From Paramecium pentaurelia (taxonomy: Eukaryota > Ciliophora > Oligohymenophorea > Peniculida > Parameciidae): 64,000 nucleotides of DNA. Position 1 is the stretch's first letter; each line of letters begins with the position of its first letter. The DNA is taken from positions 199,385 through 263,384 of the forward strand of contig CAJJDO010000112.1 in NCBI GenBank assembly GCA_905183005.1, in the 5' to 3' direction. The notes under the pieces were generated by a model, which worked only from the letters and a program-made list of their open reading frames with translations, made no database searches and was not told where the DNA came from. Shown here piece after piece: positions 61,210 to 64,000 of the stretch. A program made the translations under genes and the position numbers.

Positions 61210-63404
61210 ATGAAAGTTTTCATAATTTAATTTACAATTTTTTATCATTTTTGGATGTTAAGTATCGTTTGTTTTTTTATGTTGTGTCGAATTGGCATTA
61301 CTTCAATGTAATTAGCATATTCAGCTTTTACAGAAAACACATTTTCATCACCATAAGGTATTCAATTTTATTAATAATTTTTTAGGTTGGAGTGTAATTG
61401 GTGGAAGTTTAGGATATGAAGTTAGAGATGGCTAAACCATTTTTGGAGGAAATAACCTTTTTGGAGCTGGAGTTTCTATATATAAGTTAATATTAATATC
61501 ATCTCCTCATCACACAGTAAAATTAAAGTTGAAGATTTGGGCGTATAATATTTAACAAATAATAATTTAGAATCAATACATGGGAAAATGAATCTATTTA
61601 AACAAAAATAAATGGAGAAATCATTGATCAATAGACTGTAAGTTCAAATTTAGCAAATTCTTTTGGGCAATTTTTATATTAAGAAATAATTTTCTCGCAT
61701 ATATAAAGATCATTAATTTTAGAAATCACATCTACTTTATAAACAACATCTTCATAAGTATTTAGTTATATAAGAATAGAAATATTGGGGAGTGAGAGAT
61801 GTTTATATTTATACTTACAGTTGTCCAGTAGGATGCTATTTTTGTACCTACCTTGATATGGACTCTTCTTAATGCAAACCGTATATTTTAAAGACGAGCT
61901 ATTTCACAGAATTTAGTTTCTATTCTAACGAAGGTTGGATAGTTACTAATCAGTAGATTAGTGAAAATGTGTGTGATTGTAACGAATCAATTATATTTGT
62001 CAGAAATATCAACCTTTGGAAAATATTCAACAGGAACAACGTTAACTAGATAGCTATTTCTTGAACCTCATTATTAATTAAGAATAACATTTTAGTTCTG
62101 GAAGTTTGATGCATTATAAACTTCACAATATTAATTGCAAATTGATAATTCTATTGTTTGGTTAGATTCTCAAAAATAATATTAGAAGATATCTATATGT
62201 GGTAGTACTACAATGCCAGAATAATATTATGATGTTGATATAACAATCAATCACATCAATTAATATACAACTTTTTAGTTTATGAGTGATTTAATATCAC
62301 CTACAGATTCATTTGGAATAAGAGAAATGAATGTATATATCTTAGCTTGTGATTCTATGTGTGATTTATGTGAGGCAGGAAAGGGTTAAACTTGTATCTC
62401 AGGAATCAAATAGACATAAATTGAAATAGAGAGTGATTTAACATAGAATTCCTTTGCAAGTCAAACAGATTGGGGAAGTTATATTCCTTCAGATGCTACT
62501 GGGTAAATCCAGAAAACATTTTTGACTGATACTTATCTTCCTAATATGAATTACCTCTCTTTATATAATCTCTTATACAAAGATTTTGTGCTGGAAGATC
62601 ATGAAAAAATCAAGGTTATATTTTAAGCTTACTCTTCTGGTCCTTAACAGAATATCAATTTAAAGATAGATGAAGATTATGATGAAATTGTGTAAATTGG
62701 TTAAGATACTCCAACTAGTGTTTGTACACCTTCATTATAATATGATATTGAAGATTATTCATATTTTGAATATACATTTGATCATACTGCTAATTTTGTG
62801 AGAATCTAATTTGAATCCATACCTTATAGTTCTGGAATTTATAAATATGGATTTAATTAATTTAAGATATATTCAATCATAGAGGATTGTTCGACTACTC
62901 CTTGTACTCAAGTGGAAAAATTAGTTAATTCAAATTTTTTTACTACTACTTTTTCAGATCCTAAAAATTGGCAATTATTATCTTACTCACCTATCGCAGT
63001 ATCTTCATGTGATTCAAAAAGTTTTGCTGGAGGAATTAATATAGGCAAATATAATATTTTCTTATAAAAACGTATATCCCTTACCTAAAGTCACTAAATG
63101 TTAAGACTTTAATTAACTATATACTTTTTAGAAGCTTGGGTTAAAACTAAATCTCTAAGGATTTTGGCAGACAAAGTTATTATTTGGGATTAAAGTGTAG
63201 ATTATCAAACAAACCTTTAAAATTTATGTTCTTCCAACAATTCTTATAAAGATTAATTGGTTACTGTTGATATATCATTCCCTCATAATAAAGGTACAGT
63301 AACTTTTTAATTTGTTATTTAAAATGGAGATGGAAGCGGTAATTCATTTATTAAATTTAGAATTCTATGCTATTAGAGATTATCATTTATTTTACAGTTC
63401 TTGA
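61210..63404 (+). CDS. Secreted modular protein with repeated WG(V/I)RD-type domains
   Basis: 689 residues after five introns (28, 28, 22, 25 and 22 nt), exactly 690 codons. A hydrophobic N-terminus (YHFWMLSIVCFFMLC) should direct secretion. At least three related beta-rich modules follow. Each has an F/W-rich strand set and a closing motif: YWGVRDVYIYTYSCPVGCYF in module 1, FGIREMNVYILACDSMCDLC in module 2, and FYAIRDYHLFYSS at the very end. The Cys-x(2-3)-Cys elements after the first two resemble the starts of growth-factor-receptor Cys repeats seen in large ciliate surface proteins. The last 22-nt intron decides the C-terminus: unspliced, the frame would run 90 bp into the convergent kinase gene. 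No transmembrane anchor is present, so it is probably secreted or coat-associated. Confidence 0.75.
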
Positions 63405-63432
63405 ATTAAGATAACAAATTCATTAATAAATA

Positions 63433-64000
63433 TCAAATTTTTTAATTAAGTAAGATATTAATAAATTATTTTTCTGTTATATATTCTTGAGCATCGCATT
63501 CTTCAAGAATTTATTCCCATAATTCTTAATCCAAAGTTCCTATCATTAATTCTAATTCTTATTTAGAGATCTTGCCATCATCATTTGCATCAAACACTTT
63601 AAATGCTGCCTTGACCTTCTATAAAGAAACTAACTTTTCTTAATTCATAGCTGCCATCAAAAATTCTAAATATAAAAATTTTATTATAATACCTGAAAAA
63701 TCAACTTAACCACTTTGATTTAAATCTATCAATTATAATATCTTAATAACTTCTTACTCTGCTTTCTCTTTATCTTAATAAATAATATTGTATCCTTCAA
63801 TCAATTCCTCCTTAGATAATATTCCATCATTATTTTTATCAAGACTTTGGAATGTTTTTAATAATTCATCTTATTCTAATTGATTAGTCATTTAAAATGC
63901 AATGTATGATAATACAGCTTAGGAAAATATTGATTTGGCCTATCTAGATAGTTGAAAAGTACTTAAAATTTTTAGAGATTTTAAAGAACTTTCAGATTGG
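63433..64000 (-). CDS. Calcium-dependent protein kinase (CDPK), C-terminal part only
   Basis: The visible 180 residues run off the right edge, so the kinase domain is outside. The junction domain (SSLKSLKILSTFQLSRQAKS, VLSYIAFQM) is the autoinhibitory segment. EF-hand 1 is LDKNNDGILSKEEL, EF-hand 2 IDLNQSGQVDFSEF (interrupted by a 27-nt intron, 63666-63692), and EF-hand 3 FDANDDGKISKQEL. The fourth loop, CDAQEYITEKQF, has lost about two positions and several ligands and probably does not bind calcium. In CDPKs calcium binding to these loops pulls the junction off the kinase active site. Confidence 0.92.

Noticed and set aside
1..64000. tRNA, rRNA, transposon ends, CRISPR arrays or bacterial-type operons
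   Set aside because: None could be supported by eye. The ATGA overlap at 41.78 kb recalls an operon, but introns and the genetic code show a eukaryotic ciliate.

Overview
The window reads as a ciliate somatic (macronuclear) chromosome piece, most likely from Paramecium. Three observations support this. Long open frames appear only when TAA and TAG are read as glutamine and TGA is the sole stop; under the standard code nearly every gene is shredded. The introns that restore frame are tiny (mostly 22-31 nt, GT...AG), and accepting them makes most gene models an exact multiple of three. The DNA is very A/T rich, genes lie tens of bases apart, and several families are typical of Paramecium (cysteine-periodic surface antigen, giant beta-helix membrane proteins, calcium-dependent kinase). 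All coordinates below include introns and use the ciliate code. No rRNA, tRNA, transposon or CRISPR array was recognised.

Layout. 0.1-9.6 kb: a giant minus-strand secreted/multi-pass membrane protein. 9.8-15.1 kb: a decayed beta-helix fragment, a secreted cystatin, a heat-shock-factor type regulator, and three coiled-coil proteins. 15.6-18.0 kb: a five-pass prominin-like membrane protein. 18.6-29.5 kb: two IQ-motif (calmodulin-binding) proteins, one of about 2,280 residues, flanking the ER insertase subunit EMC2. 29.7-35.6 kb: a roughly 1,965-residue cysteine-rich surface antigen with a GPI-type tail. 35.7-42.9 kb: an RBR ubiquitin ligase, an unknown gene, a small helix-turn-helix protein, a dual-specificity phosphatase, an unknown coiled-coil gene, a methionyl-tRNA synthetase of organellar type and a membrane protein. 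These are packed so tightly that some stops and starts overlap. 42.9-47.9 kb is the decayed part: gene fragments with in-frame TGA and frame breaks, one sound gene (45.2 kb) and one locus whose structure I could not resolve. 48.0-60.2 kb: a Myb/SANT protein, a run of small coiled-coil or low-complexity proteins, a Rab-like GTPase, the ubiquitin shuttle protease DDI1 and a C2-like coiled-coil protein. 61.2-64.0 kb: a secreted multidomain protein and the 3' end of a calcium-dependent protein kinase that runs off the window.

Functional themes. Several genes would act at the cell surface or secretory pathway (giant membrane protein, surface antigen, prominin-like protein, cystatin, secreted coiled coil, EMC2). 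Others concern ubiquitin handling (RBR ligase, DDI1), calcium signalling (two IQ proteins, CDPK) and transcription (HSF, SANT, HTH). Nothing shows that they form one pathway; ciliate gene order is usually not functional. The most unusual features are architectural: start codons 8 bp apart in divergent genes, ATGA stop/start overlaps, an 11-bp overlap of convergent coding ends, and glutamine tracts written almost wholly in reassigned stop codons.
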